Positions 25,741 to 33,729 of a stretch of DNA of 64,000 bases are shown piece by piece. Origin of the DNA: an uncultured Eubacteriales bacterium (GTDB lineage Bacteria > Bacillota > Clostridia > Tissierellales > Peptoniphilaceae); NCBI GenBank assembly GCA_900539725.1, contig UQDI01000003.1, forward strand, positions 28,742 through 92,741, given 5' to 3'. The notes beneath the pieces are model-generated. The model made no database searches. It saw only the letters and a program-made list of their open reading frames with translations, and had not been told where the DNA came from. The first letter of the stretch is position 1. The number at the start of each line of letters is the position of its first letter. Both the position numbers and the translations under genes were made by a program.

Positions 25741-26139
25741 TTAATGGCCTGTTCCAGTACCTGTTTCGCTGCTCTTCTTTGCTTCAACCTTGTCTGGACT
25801 AACGGTTATAACGCCTTGATCGTCATGAGTCACAGTATAAATCCTAGAAGTATTTTCACTTGTAACAGGTATTGATGAAGGAACAGTAACCTTGCTCTTT
25901 AAATAACCTTGGCTAAATAATTGATCCGATGTAACCTTATCTTCTTTAGGAAAATCAGTAAAGTATAATAAAGCAACTGAACTGATTTGATCAACATTGG
26001 CATTGTGAGCAGTTCTTTCAGCGCTAGTCTTAATCGCTTTGTAGGCAGGTATAGCAACAGCTATAAGTATAGCGACTATCGCTATAGAGATAATTATCTC
26101 TACAAAAGTAAATCCTTTTTTCTTCTCAAAGTTCTTCAT
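25741..26139 (-). CDS. major type IV pilin/pseudopilin
   Basis: A 132-residue prepilin with a perfect class III signal: MKNFEKKKG|FTFVEIIISIAIVAILIAVAIPAY, Glu at +5. The globular domain is short and ends in a Ser/Gly/Thr-rich tail (SSETGTGTGH). The very strong GGAGGAGG ribosome binding site fits a highly made major subunit. It sits between the PilC-like gene and the prepilin peptidase. No disulfide Cys pair is present. Confidence 0.9.
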   Translation of the reverse strand: MKNFEKKKGFTFVEIIISIAIVAILIAVAIPAYKAIKTSAERTAHNANVDQISSVALLYFTDFPKEDKVTSDQLFSQGYLKSKVTVPSSIPVTSENTSRIYTVTHDDQGVITVSPDKVEAKKSSETGTGTGH

Positions 26140-26153
26140 AATATTTCCTCCTC

Positions 26154-27371
26154 CTATGAAATAATACTAGTCATCGAGTCATACATCGGCTTAAATACCA
26201 TTACAAGTATTAGCATAATCACAAGTCCCATGATTATGGTCATGAGTGGCTCGATAGAATTTACAAACTTATCTAGTCTTCTCTTTAAATCTCTTTTGTA
26301 TAGTGATAGAACATTTTCAATAATTTCAACTAAGTGCTCTGATTCATATCCTGTTATAAGTATGGTTTTGACATCATCTAAAAATATATGGCTAGAGTCA
26401 AGAACGTTTTGCAGGGTCTCTCCTTCATTTAGCATCTTAGTCATTCTTTCGAACTCTTTTCTTAAGTATACCAAATCAAAATTTTTTGCAAAGAAATCAA
26501 AAATTTCATTAATTTTGCTGCCTGATCTAAGCATGCTAAGCATATAATACAAAATTCTGTAATTTACTCTATATTTATATAAGCCGTTCTTCGATTCGAG
26601 TAAATATCTTTGCTTGATATATAAGTATGCATCGTTCTTATTTAGTATCGCGAAAACTATTATTATTATAAATATAGCCGCGATATAGTATATGTAATGA
26701 TTTTTTATTGAATTGCTAACGACTAGAAGTATTCTTAAGCTATCTGGCATTAAGTTCATGTCGTTATCAAATAAATATGAAAATTGCGGTACTAAGAAGA
26801 CTATAATCATAATTATAAAGGCAAGTAAAGTCAGCATTAAAAATTTTGGCTTTATCATGATGTTGTTTATGGTGTTCTTATACTCTTCTTGTTCATAAAG
26901 ATTTTCGCTAATCTCAAGTATTTGTTCTGATAAGTCCTTTGAGTTTTTGCTTGACTTTATATGCTCTGATTTTTCTGCTATCCTAAGGCTTAGTAGCGAT
27001 AAATTGTCAAGTATATCAAGCTTTGCTAAAATATCTGACAAAGTAAAGCCGTGTTCTATAAGCTCCTTGATTAGTAAATAATAATTCTTAAGTGGATCAC
27101 TAAGAGCTGATGAATTATTATACATTTGCTCTAAAATTTGTGGCAGGTTATTATTTATCTTTAGATTGAAGGCGATGATTCTAAAAAAGTTTGCAATATG
27201 CTTTTTACTTACGCTATTAATCTTAAGCGCACTATATATTTTCGCTGGCCTAAAGTATTTAACGTGCATAAAGTCAATGTCTTTTTCTTTAGTCAGTTGA
27301 AAGGCTTCGTAAATGTTTTTAGCTCTTAAGCTTTCTGTCCTTCCATCTTCAAAAGTGATTTCAAATTTCAT
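26154..27371 (-). CDS. type II secretion/type IV pilus inner-membrane platform (PilC/GspF)
   Basis: A 405-residue membrane protein of the GspF/PilC/ComGB family. Two T2SSF domains are visible, each ending in hydrophobic segments: PKFLMLTLLAFIIMIIVFLVPQF and the C-terminal SIEPLMTIIMGLVIMLILVMVFKPM. It would anchor the assembly ATPase to the membrane. I start at ATG 27369-27371 (MKFEITFEDGR), with GAGGG about 10 nt upstream; this overlaps the ATPase gene by 11 nt. Confidence 0.9.
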   Translation of the reverse strand: MKFEITFEDGRTESLRAKNIYEAFQLTKEKDIDFMHVKYFRPAKIYSALKINSVSKKHIANFFRIIAFNLKINNNLPQILEQMYNNSSALSDPLKNYYLLIKELIEHGFTLSDILAKLDILDNLSLLSLRIAEKSEHIKSSKNSKDLSEQILEISENLYEQEEYKNTINNIMIKPKFLMLTLLAFIIMIIVFLVPQFSYLFDNDMNLMPDSLRILLVVSNSIKNHYIYYIAAIFIIIIVFAILNKNDAYLYIKQRYLLESKNGLYKYRVNYRILYYMLSMLRSGSKINEIFDFFAKNFDLVYLRKEFERMTKMLNEGETLQNVLDSSHIFLDDVKTILITGYESEHLVEIIENVLSLYKRDLKRRLDKFVNSIEPLMTIIMGLVIMLILVMVFKPMYDSMTSIIS

Positions 27372-28503
27372 TGATATCGCCCTCTTTGAACTCGTCATAA
27401 GTCTTCTTATCTATAAACTTATTCTCAAGTAAATAATTTATAGAATCTTCAAAGCTAACGTAGTCAGTGAGCTTCTTCATCTCATTATAAATCTCACTTG
27501 TAAGCTTTGTATTATTCTTTAATAAAAGGTCTCTGATCTTGTCATTGATAAGCATTATTTCAAAGACAGCAATTCTACCATAGTACTCGCTGTCACTTGT
27601 ATCATCAGCAAAATCAATATCCTCATACGATGACTTCAAACGCTTTACAAGACGTTGATTGACTATAGCGTTTAATGAGGTAAATAAATACGAAGCCTCT
27701 ACATCCATCTCTAATAGTCTGTTGATGCTAGTTACGGGGCTCATACTATGTAGAGTCGTAATGATCTTGTGACCAGTTAGAGAAGCTCTTACAGCTATCT
27801 GTGCAGATTCTTCGTCTCTTATTTCGCCAATGGCTATGACATCAGGGTCCTGTCTAAGTATGGCCCTAAGTGTATTAGCAAATGTTATGTCCTTGTAGTC
27901 ATGTATTTCAATTTGATCAATATCGTTAACTCTGTACTCAACAGGATCCTCAACACTTACTATGCTTAGACGCTCCTTGTCTAAGTTGTTAAGCATAGTA
28001 TACATAGTTGAGTTCTTACCTGAGCCTGTTGGTCCAGTTATTATAGTCATTTGATATTTATATTTAACTATCTTTTTAAATAGTTCTTTTGCCTTGTCTG
28101 ACAAACCTATATTGTCAATGGTAAACATCTCTTTATTATTTAAAATTCTTATACAGATTTTCTCTCCATAAATAGCCTCGATAAAGGAAACCCTTAGGTC
28201 AACATCGCCATGACTAAATCTTCCGTCTTGTGGTGCAAACTTAATTGCAGTATCACAATCGGACTTAATCTTGATTATATTGACAATGTTTTGATAAGAG
28301 CTTTTATTGATCTTTTTAAAAAACACAAGTTCGCCATCAATTCTAAGCCTAATCAATATATACTTACCATAAGGTTCAAAGTGTATATCGCTAGCTCTAT
28401 TATCAATGGCGTAGTCTATGGTATTTTTAATAAATTCTTCAGCTTTACTGCTTTGTATCTCTAGTATGCCTTTATCATCATATAGAGAAGATAATCTATT
28501 CAT
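27361..28503 (-). CDS. type IV pilus/competence assembly ATPase (PilB/ComGA) with GKN P-loop
   Basis: A 380-residue secretion ATPase. It has Asp box VSVEDPVEYR (182-191), Walker B DVIAIGEIRD (221-230) and His box IITTLHSMSP (248-257). The Walker A reads GPTGSGKN (157-164): the Ser/Thr that normally follows the Lys is Asn164. The N-terminal PilB domain and the tetracysteine zinc site are missing, so its size is closer to ComGA. It powers pilin polymerisation. It overlaps the U32 gene by 8 nt and the PilC gene by 11 nt. No pilT retraction ATPase is in the window. Confidence 0.9.
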   Translation of the reverse strand: MNRLSSLYDDKGILEIQSSKAEEFIKNTIDYAIDNRASDIHFEPYGKYILIRLRIDGELVFFKKINKSSYQNIVNIIKIKSDCDTAIKFAPQDGRFSHGDVDLRVSFIEAIYGEKICIRILNNKEMFTIDNIGLSDKAKELFKKIVKYKYQMTIITGPTGSGKNSTMYTMLNNLDKERLSIVSVEDPVEYRVNDIDQIEIHDYKDITFANTLRAILRQDPDVIAIGEIRDEESAQIAVRASLTGHKIITTLHSMSPVTSINRLLEMDVEASYLFTSLNAIVNQRLVKRLKSSYEDIDFADDTSDSEYYGRIAVFEIMLINDKIRDLLLKNNTKLTSEIYNEMKKLTDYVSFEDSINYLLENKFIDKKTYDEFKEGDINEI

Positions 28504-29731
28504 TGGCCTTCCTTCTAATCATATAATTGTATTCAACCTTCTTATCATATGCTAGATAAGCTTCCTTCATAGGTGTATTTATATTGTCTACCTCGTTCAT
28601 GTCCTCATCATAGATCTTGTTTATGGTGAATCTATCATAAAATTTCGGTCCAAATATCTCTACTTCGTCGCCAATAGAGAACTTATTTCTCTCTTGTACC
28701 TTCATCAGCTTTTTGTCTTCGTCATAGTCAAGAACTTTCGCAACGAAATCATATAGTCTGATATATGAAGAATTGTCATAAGTTAATGAGGCTTCCTTCA
28801 CATCGCCAAAGAAAAAGGCTGTAGTGAAGTCTCTATGACTAACTTTTTCTATCTCTTCTAGATAGATATTATTGTCTCTATTGTAATTATATCTCTCAAT
28901 ATCTTCATAATAATCATCTATAGCTCTTCTATATTGGTTGATGACAGTTGCTACATAATATTCAGACTTTACTCTTCCTTCGATTTTAAATGAATCAACT
29001 CCAGCTTCAATAAGCTCTGGAATGTAGTTAATCATGCAAAGGTCTTTTGAATTCATGATGTATGAGCCATTCTCATCCTCTGTTATTTGGAAGTACTCCC
29101 CAGGTCTTTTCTCTTCCATAAGATAGTACTTGTATCTACATGGGTGTGCACAGTCGCCCATATTAGCGCTTCTGCCTGTCATGTAGTTTGATAAAAGGCA
29201 TCTACCTGAGTAGCTCATGCACATTGCCCCATGAACAAAGGTCTCAATCATTATGCTGTCTTTCACTTCATTTTTTATTTCTTTTATTTCATTTAAGCTT
29301 AATTCTCTCGCTAAGATAACTCTATCTGCACCAAGGCTCTTCCAAAATTCTACTGTAGCAGTATTTGTGATATTTGCTTGAGTACTTATATGAATCTCTT
29401 TACTTGGCGCAAGTGTTTTTACCTTTTGAAATATACCAGGGTCTGAGACTATAAATGCGTCTACACCTGCTTCGTCTAAGCTTTGTATATACTCATCAAC
29501 ACCTTCTAGATCCTTGTTATGTGAAATAACATTAAGTGTTAAGTAAACTTTTTTATCTAAATCATGAGCAAGCTTTGTTGCTTCCTTTATATCATCTAGG
29601 CTAAAATTTTTAGAAGCAGTTCTTAAACCTAGCTTGTCTCCAGCTAAGTAAACAGCATCAGCTCCATATTGTATCGCAGTTTTAAACTTTTCTAAGTCTC
29701 CTGCTGGTGCTAGTAATTCAACTTTTTTCAT
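28496..29731 (-). CDS. trhP: U32 family tRNA hydroxylation protein (TrhP-like)
   Basis: A 411-residue peptidase-U32-family protein. The TIM-barrel start LLAPAGDLEKFKTAIQYGADAVYLAG and the Cys-rich segment HGAMCMSYSGRCLLSNYMTGRSANMGDCAHPCR (four Cys for an Fe-S cluster) are present, followed by the SFKIEGRVKSEYYVA motif. In E. coli and Bacillus this group hydroxylates U34 of tRNA to ho5U using prephenate-dependent chemistry, rather than acting as a protease. It follows a TrmR-like methyltransferase gene with a one-base gap, as in the Bacillus yrrM-yrrO region, which supports the tRNA role. GGAAGGAG precedes the ATG. Confidence 0.88.
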   Translation of the reverse strand: MKKVELLAPAGDLEKFKTAIQYGADAVYLAGDKLGLRTASKNFSLDDIKEATKLAHDLDKKVYLTLNVISHNKDLEGVDEYIQSLDEAGVDAFIVSDPGIFQKVKTLAPSKEIHISTQANITNTATVEFWKSLGADRVILARELSLNEIKEIKNEVKDSIMIETFVHGAMCMSYSGRCLLSNYMTGRSANMGDCAHPCRYKYYLMEEKRPGEYFQITEDENGSYIMNSKDLCMINYIPELIEAGVDSFKIEGRVKSEYYVATVINQYRRAIDDYYEDIERYNYNRDNNIYLEEIEKVSHRDFTTAFFFGDVKEASLTYDNSSYIRLYDFVAKVLDYDEDKKLMKVQERNKFSIGDEVEIFGPKFYDRFTINKIYDEDMNEVDNINTPMKEAYLAYDKKVEYNYMIRRKANE

Positions 29732-29732
29732 C

Positions 29733-30374
29733 TTACTCCTTCCTTAAAAGCAATAAGCCGTCGTGAACAGTGAGTAGACTCGCTGTAAATCTCTTATCGC
29801 TTTTAACATCTTCTATAAATTTTTTTAAATTCTTTATTATTGTTCTATATCTTTTATTATCTTCGTCTTTAGCTACATAGCCTCTGAATAAGATATTGTC
29901 AATAACTATGATGGCATTCTTGCTTGTTAAATCGTATACTAAGTTTAAGTACTCTTCATACTGTGATTTGTTAGCATCAATGAAGCAAAAATCAAATTTC
30001 TTTTCTTTGTCCATCTTTTTTAATACGCTTATAGCGTCGTCATTGACAGCTTTTATCTTATTATTTTCATCATATTCTTTAAGATTATTTTCTAGTATCT
30101 TAAATGTGTCTTCATCTTTTTCAATAGTAAATATATTAGCTCCAGATGCTTTTTGCATAAGCAAAGATGAATAGCCTATGGCGGAACCTATTTCCAATAT
30201 ATTCTTAGGCTTAATCGTTTTTAGTAAAAACTCTAAAAATCTAGCCACATCCTGTGAGACTATAGGAACTCTATTTTCTTCAGCATAGCACACTAAATCT
30301 TTAAACTTCTCTCTCTCAGAAGAAAAATCTTCTACATAGCTAAAAACATCTTCATCAATAAACTGACTAATCAT
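29733..30374 (-). CDS. trmR: O-methyltransferase, tRNA 5-hydroxyuridine methyltransferase-like
   Basis: A 213-residue class I SAM methyltransferase of the COMT-like family: ILEIGSAIGYSSLLMQ (motif I), FDFCFIDANKSQYEEYL (metal-binding Asp region) and IVIDNILFRGYV. It is the neighbour of a U32 protein and MltG, as is Bacillus yrrM (TrmR), which converts ho5U34 to mo5U34 in tRNA. I start at ATG 30372-30374, which overlaps the mltG stop; an upstream in-frame start (30401) would add nine residues. The tRNA role rests on context. Confidence 0.88.
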   Translation of the reverse strand: MISQFIDEDVFSYVEDFSSEREKFKDLVCYAEENRVPIVSQDVARFLEFLLKTIKPKNILEIGSAIGYSSLLMQKASGANIFTIEKDEDTFKILENNLKEYDENNKIKAVNDDAISVLKKMDKEKKFDFCFIDANKSQYEEYLNLVYDLTSKNAIIVIDNILFRGYVAKDEDNKRYRTIIKNLKKFIEDVKSDKRFTASLLTVHDGLLLLRKE

Positions 30375-31398
30375 TATTACTCTTGTAATCCTTTTTATCA
30401 TCTAAGAACTTATTATAATCAGAAGAAAAATTATGTGCGCCGTCTGAACCAGGCTTAACTACAAAGTATAAGTAGTCAACATCAGCTGGATGAAGGCTCG
30501 CAACGATTGACGCTTCGCCAGGATTGCAAATAGGTGCAGGTGGCAAACCATCGTGTGTGTATGTGTTATATGGCGAATCAACCTTTAAATCTTCATTACT
30601 TAAGTTAGGCTTTCTCTCGCCAAGTGCGTATTGAATTGTGGCGCATGATTGAAGCCTGATATTCTTATCAATTCTATTTAAGAATACTTTTGCAATGATA
30701 GGTCTTTCTTCTTCAAGCTTTGCTTCTCTCTCTACAATTGATGCTAATGTGATTAGCTTATTTAAGTCATCAACTTCAGAGCTAATCTTGCTGTAAACAT
30801 TGTTAAAAGCATTAAGCATCATAGTGATGATCTCTTCACTGCTTGAACCCATGGCAATATCATAAGTTGCTGGGAACAAAAAGCCTTCTAATGTATCATT
30901 ATTAATACTTGATAAAAATTCATATTTTTCTTTGTATTTATCTACATTTTTGCATTCATTTAAAAAGTCTTCGCTAGATACTAAGCCCTTTTCCTCAAGT
31001 CTTTGCGCTATACGTGTAAGCTCAAAACCTTCTGGTATGGTAACTTTAACAGTTTCGCCCTTTGGAGCTTCTTCTGCTTCGCCAGCAATTACATTAGCAA
31101 TTTCTAGCAAAGTCATAGATTTTTTCACCTTGAATGTACCGCTCTTAATGTGCTTTTCAAGGTCATTTTCCTTTAGCACTTCTTTAAAAGCAGTACCATT
31201 CCTAATGATTTTCATCTCATAAAGCTCTCTAGCTACATAAGACGCACCGCTACCTTCAGGTATTTCTATAGTATATTCAGTATCATCATTTGGGTCATAA
31301 GGCTTATACATCCATGATACACATGAGTTTATCTTCCATATAATTGCAAGAACTATAAGTATTAGTATAGTTATTGTAATTATTCTTCTTTTTTTCAT
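30367..31398 (-). CDS. mltG: endolytic peptidoglycan transglycosylase MltG
   Basis: A 343-residue YceG/MltG protein with an N-terminal membrane anchor (about 6-22), a LysM-like subdomain (VTIPEGFELTRIAQRLEEKGLV) and the catalytic domain. LASIVEREAKLEEERP contains the catalytic Glu. LQSCATIQYALG and SPYNTYTHDGLPPAPICNPG are conserved family segments. It cleaves nascent glycan strands outside the membrane. It overlaps the queT stop by one base and is followed by trmR. Confidence 0.95.
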   Translation of the reverse strand: MKKRRIITITILILIVLAIIWKINSCVSWMYKPYDPNDDTEYTIEIPEGSGASYVARELYEMKIIRNGTAFKEVLKENDLEKHIKSGTFKVKKSMTLLEIANVIAGEAEEAPKGETVKVTIPEGFELTRIAQRLEEKGLVSSEDFLNECKNVDKYKEKYEFLSSINNDTLEGFLFPATYDIAMGSSSEEIITMMLNAFNNVYSKISSEVDDLNKLITLASIVEREAKLEEERPIIAKVFLNRIDKNIRLQSCATIQYALGERKPNLSNEDLKVDSPYNTYTHDGLPPAPICNPGEASIVASLHPADVDYLYFVVKPGSDGAHNFSSDYNKFLDDKKDYKSNND

Positions 31399-31895
31399 TA
31401 AATCACCTTTTTTAATCTTTTATCGTAAATATAATAAATTAATGATCCAAATACTACTACACTTATTGCTTCTCCACCCATGATTCCTAAAACTGTTGTA
31501 AAATATGGTATACCTGAGAAATATGACACCCATATTGATACTAAGAAACCATTTAAAACAATTGGTGGTAACATAGCTAAGTATTTAGATTTTGCTTTTC
31601 TAGTTAAATATGCTGCGAGTAATGTAACTAAACTTCCGCATATAATATCTATCATGCCATAGCCCGACATAAATGATAAAAAGATGTTTGAGACTAAACA
31701 TCCTACGAATAGTCCAGGCACTGCAGCTGCCTCCATTAGTGGAAGAACTGTAAGTCCTTCTGCTAGTCTTAATTGTATTGGTCCAAATGTCAATTGTTGG
31801 AACGGTAATACTGTTTGTAATAGTATTAGTATTGTGTATAGTGTGGCTATTGCTGCCGCTTTTGTAATTGTCTTTGTACTTGTTTTTGTGTTCAT
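31398..31895 (-). CDS. queT: queuosine precursor transporter QueT
   Basis: A 165-residue membrane protein with about five hydrophobic segments. The QueT family signature LPFQQLTFGPIQLRLAEGLTVLPLMEAAAVPGLFVGCLVSN is clear. It is the substrate-binding S component of an ECF transporter and imports preQ1/preQ0 or queuine; the shared ECF energising proteins are not in this window. queA and tgt at 47655-49797 supply the later steps. It starts 28 nt after the rnpB 3' end, with GGGAG before the ATG, and there is no room for the preQ1 riboswitch often found before queT. Confidence 0.93.
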   Translation of the reverse strand: MNTKTSTKTITKAAAIATLYTILILLQTVLPFQQLTFGPIQLRLAEGLTVLPLMEAAAVPGLFVGCLVSNIFLSFMSGYGMIDIICGSLVTLLAAYLTRKAKSKYLAMLPPIVLNGFLVSIWVSYFSGIPYFTTVLGIMGGEAISVVVFGSLIYYIYDKRLKKVI

Positions 31896-31923
31896 TTCAT
31901 TGCTCCCTTGTTGAAAATTTATG

Positions 31924-32259
31924 TAAATGAGTAAACCTATAAGCCGTGTTCTGTATTAGATGGTTATCTATCTAGTTTTAGTGTTACCACTAAAATCAAG
32001 CAACTTACCTTACAGGAGGTTACGAGCAGCAACCTTTGATCCTTGTTTGTTTTGCTCCGAATGGGGTTTACATGTCACCTTTAGTCGCCTAAAAGTAGGT
32101 AGTCTCTTACACTGCCTTTCCACCCTTACCAATATGGCGGTTTATTTCTGTTGCACTATCCTTGAAGTCACCTTCACTGGACGTTATCCAGCATTCTGCT
32201 CTATGGAGCACGGACTTTCCTCATGCCTAAGCACGCAACCATCTGGTTTACTCATTACA
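31924..32259 (-). ncRNA. rnpB: RNase P RNA
   Basis: The minus strand holds a complete bacterial RNase P RNA of about 335 nt, the catalytic RNA that matures tRNA 5' ends. Conserved blocks are GAGGAAAGTCCGTGCTCC near the 5' end, ACAGAAATAAACCGCC, GTAAACCCC...GGAGCAA and the 3' ACAGAACACGGCTTATAGG. The P1 helix AATGAGTAAACC (5')/GGTTTACTCATT (3') defines both ends. A promoter lies directly upstream. No hairpin-plus-T terminator follows; queT begins 28 nt later. Confidence 0.97.
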
Positions 32260-32265
32260 AATTTA

Positions 32266-32276
32266 ATTATACTACA
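32266..32276 (-). promoter_or_regulatory. rnpB promoter (-10 region)
   Basis: TGTAGTATAAT on the minus strand, with TATAAT at 32266-32271. The start would be near 32259, agreeing with the folded 5' end of RNase P RNA. The -35 is weak (TAGAAA at 32289-32294). The same 11-mer occurs upstream of ruvC and of the gene at 60603-61322. Confidence 0.75.
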
Positions 32277-32291
32277 AAATCTATAAAATTT

Positions 32292-33059
32292 CTATAATAT
32301 TTCAATATTATCAGTAAAAGAAGAGAAATTTTTTATGATTTCCGCGTCTTCAAAATCTTTCTTGATAAGCTCTTCCATGATATTAACGAAAGCACTTTCA
32401 CTGCTGTTGTGGTCTTGCATAATTAAGTTAATCTTTGCGTTTCTTAGTGCTTGTACATCGTGGTAGCCTAGGTCTGATGTTATAAGAGTATCTGGTCTTT
32501 CCTCAAGAACATTGTCTAAGAAGTCCTTACCGCTGCCATTTAATATCATTATTCTAGTGTTCTTATCATTGTTTTTATATACTTGAACGTACTTTGCCAT
32601 GTTTATAGTTTTGATTCTATTAGCTAAGCTCACTAGATCCATATCGTTAAGATCACCGGCTATACCATAACCTAAGTCATCATCTACTTTGATGGCGAAG
32701 TCTGTATTGATTAAGCCTAATTTATCTTCATAAAATTTATAAAAGCCTGTTCTTTGTATATCAAAAGAAGTGTGTGCGCTGTAGTAGACTATGTCATGCT
32801 TAATCATATGCTTGATGAGCTTTGAGCTCGCGCTCATATCAATCTCTTTTATGCCCTTAAAAATTAAAGGATGATGCGTTATGACCATATCCACATCATC
32901 CAGTTCATTAATATTATCATATAAGAGATCAACGCTTAAATAAATTTTATTAATATCTTCTTTATCTGCATCTATAATCAATCCTGAATTGTCCCAAGTC
33001 TCTGCGTGTTCCTTTGGGAAGATGCTTTCGATTGCACTAATAATTTTATCTTTTTTCAT
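32292..33059 (-). CDS. Nif3-like dinuclear metal centre protein (DUF34)
   Basis: A 255-residue Nif3/YqfO family protein. MVITHHPLIFKGIKEID carries the metal-binding His pair, and DTLITSDLGYHDVQALRNAKINLIMQDHNSSE near the C-terminus the second set of ligands. Members form hexamers with a dinuclear metal site; the activity is debated (GTP cyclohydrolase-like has been suggested). It follows trmK with a 14-nt overlap, as in many Firmicutes, and ends 33 nt before rnpB. At 255 residues it lacks the PII-like insert of longer members. Confidence 0.9.
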   Translation of the reverse strand: MKKDKIISAIESIFPKEHAETWDNSGLIIDADKEDINKIYLSVDLLYDNINELDDVDMVITHHPLIFKGIKEIDMSASSKLIKHMIKHDIVYYSAHTSFDIQRTGFYKFYEDKLGLINTDFAIKVDDDLGYGIAGDLNDMDLVSLANRIKTINMAKYVQVYKNNDKNTRIMILNGSGKDFLDNVLEERPDTLITSDLGYHDVQALRNAKINLIMQDHNSSESAFVNIMEELIKKDFEDAEIIKNFSSFTDNIEIL

Positions 33060-33729
33060 TGATCTTCTCCATGTATTGTAAAATTTTATTTAATTCTTCT
33101 TCTAGTTCCTTATACTTCATCAGATTTTTTTCTTTATTAATCTTTTGAAGTATAGTCTTTATGTTTTTTATTTCATTGTCATAATAAGTATTTAAGTAAG
33201 AAATATCATTTCTATCAAAGTTTACAGGGAATTTATAATCGGTGACATTAGTCTTTTTATTCTTTATCTCAAATAGTCTGTAGTACTTGTCCTTCTCAAT
33301 GAATAGGCGCTCCTTTTCTATAAAGAAGTCATTCTCCATAAAATACTTTCTTATGTTTGAGCCTTCGCCCATAGCTTGCAGGATGATATGCTTAAAGCTT
33401 CTTACTTTATCAATGCTCTCATTTAGTATACTTATTATAGTCTCTTCGCCCATGCCAGCAATTAAAAGCGTGTCATAAGCGCTTGTGTCAATGCCCGAAA
33501 GTCCATCGCTCACAATGAATTTAACTTTGTCCTTGTACTTTTCTCCTGAAAGAAGCAGCTTTGCCTTTTCAAGTGATTTTTCACTGATATCACTCTCTAT
33601 GACTTTGACTATGGTATTTGAGTCTAAAAGCATCTTAGCGATGTAGCCGTGATCACAGCCAACATCGACTAAGGATGATCCTTCTTTAACTGATTTTGCT
33701 ATCTCAGTAAGTCTAAAAGAATAATTCAT
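33046..33729 (-). CDS. trmK: tRNA (adenine-22-N1)-methyltransferase
   Basis: A 227-residue SAM-dependent methyltransferase that makes m1A22 in tRNA. Motif I is SLVDVGCDHGYIAKMLL (residues 19-35), followed by YDTLLIAGMGEETIISIL and a C-terminal coiled-coil extension typical of TrmK/YqfN. The rpoD-trmK-nif3 order is the standard Firmicutes neighbourhood. The ATG overlaps the rpoD stop codon. Confidence 0.93.
   Translation of the reverse strand: MNYSFRLTEIAKSVKEGSSLVDVGCDHGYIAKMLLDSNTIVKVIESDISEKSLEKAKLLLSGEKYKDKVKFIVSDGLSGIDTSAYDTLLIAGMGEETIISILNESIDKVRSFKHIILQAMGEGSNIRKYFMENDFFIEKERLFIEKDKYYRLFEIKNKKTNVTDYKFPVNFDRNDISYLNTYYDNEIKNIKTILQKINKEKNLMKYKELEEELNKILQYMEKINEKR

Noticed and set aside
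31396..31930. preQ1 riboswitch before queT
   Set aside because: Only 28 nt separate rnpB and queT, and no pseudoknot-like element is visible.
31960..32286. A 108-codon open frame on the plus strand
   Set aside because: It lies inside RNase P RNA, which is encoded on the minus strand and has all conserved blocks.
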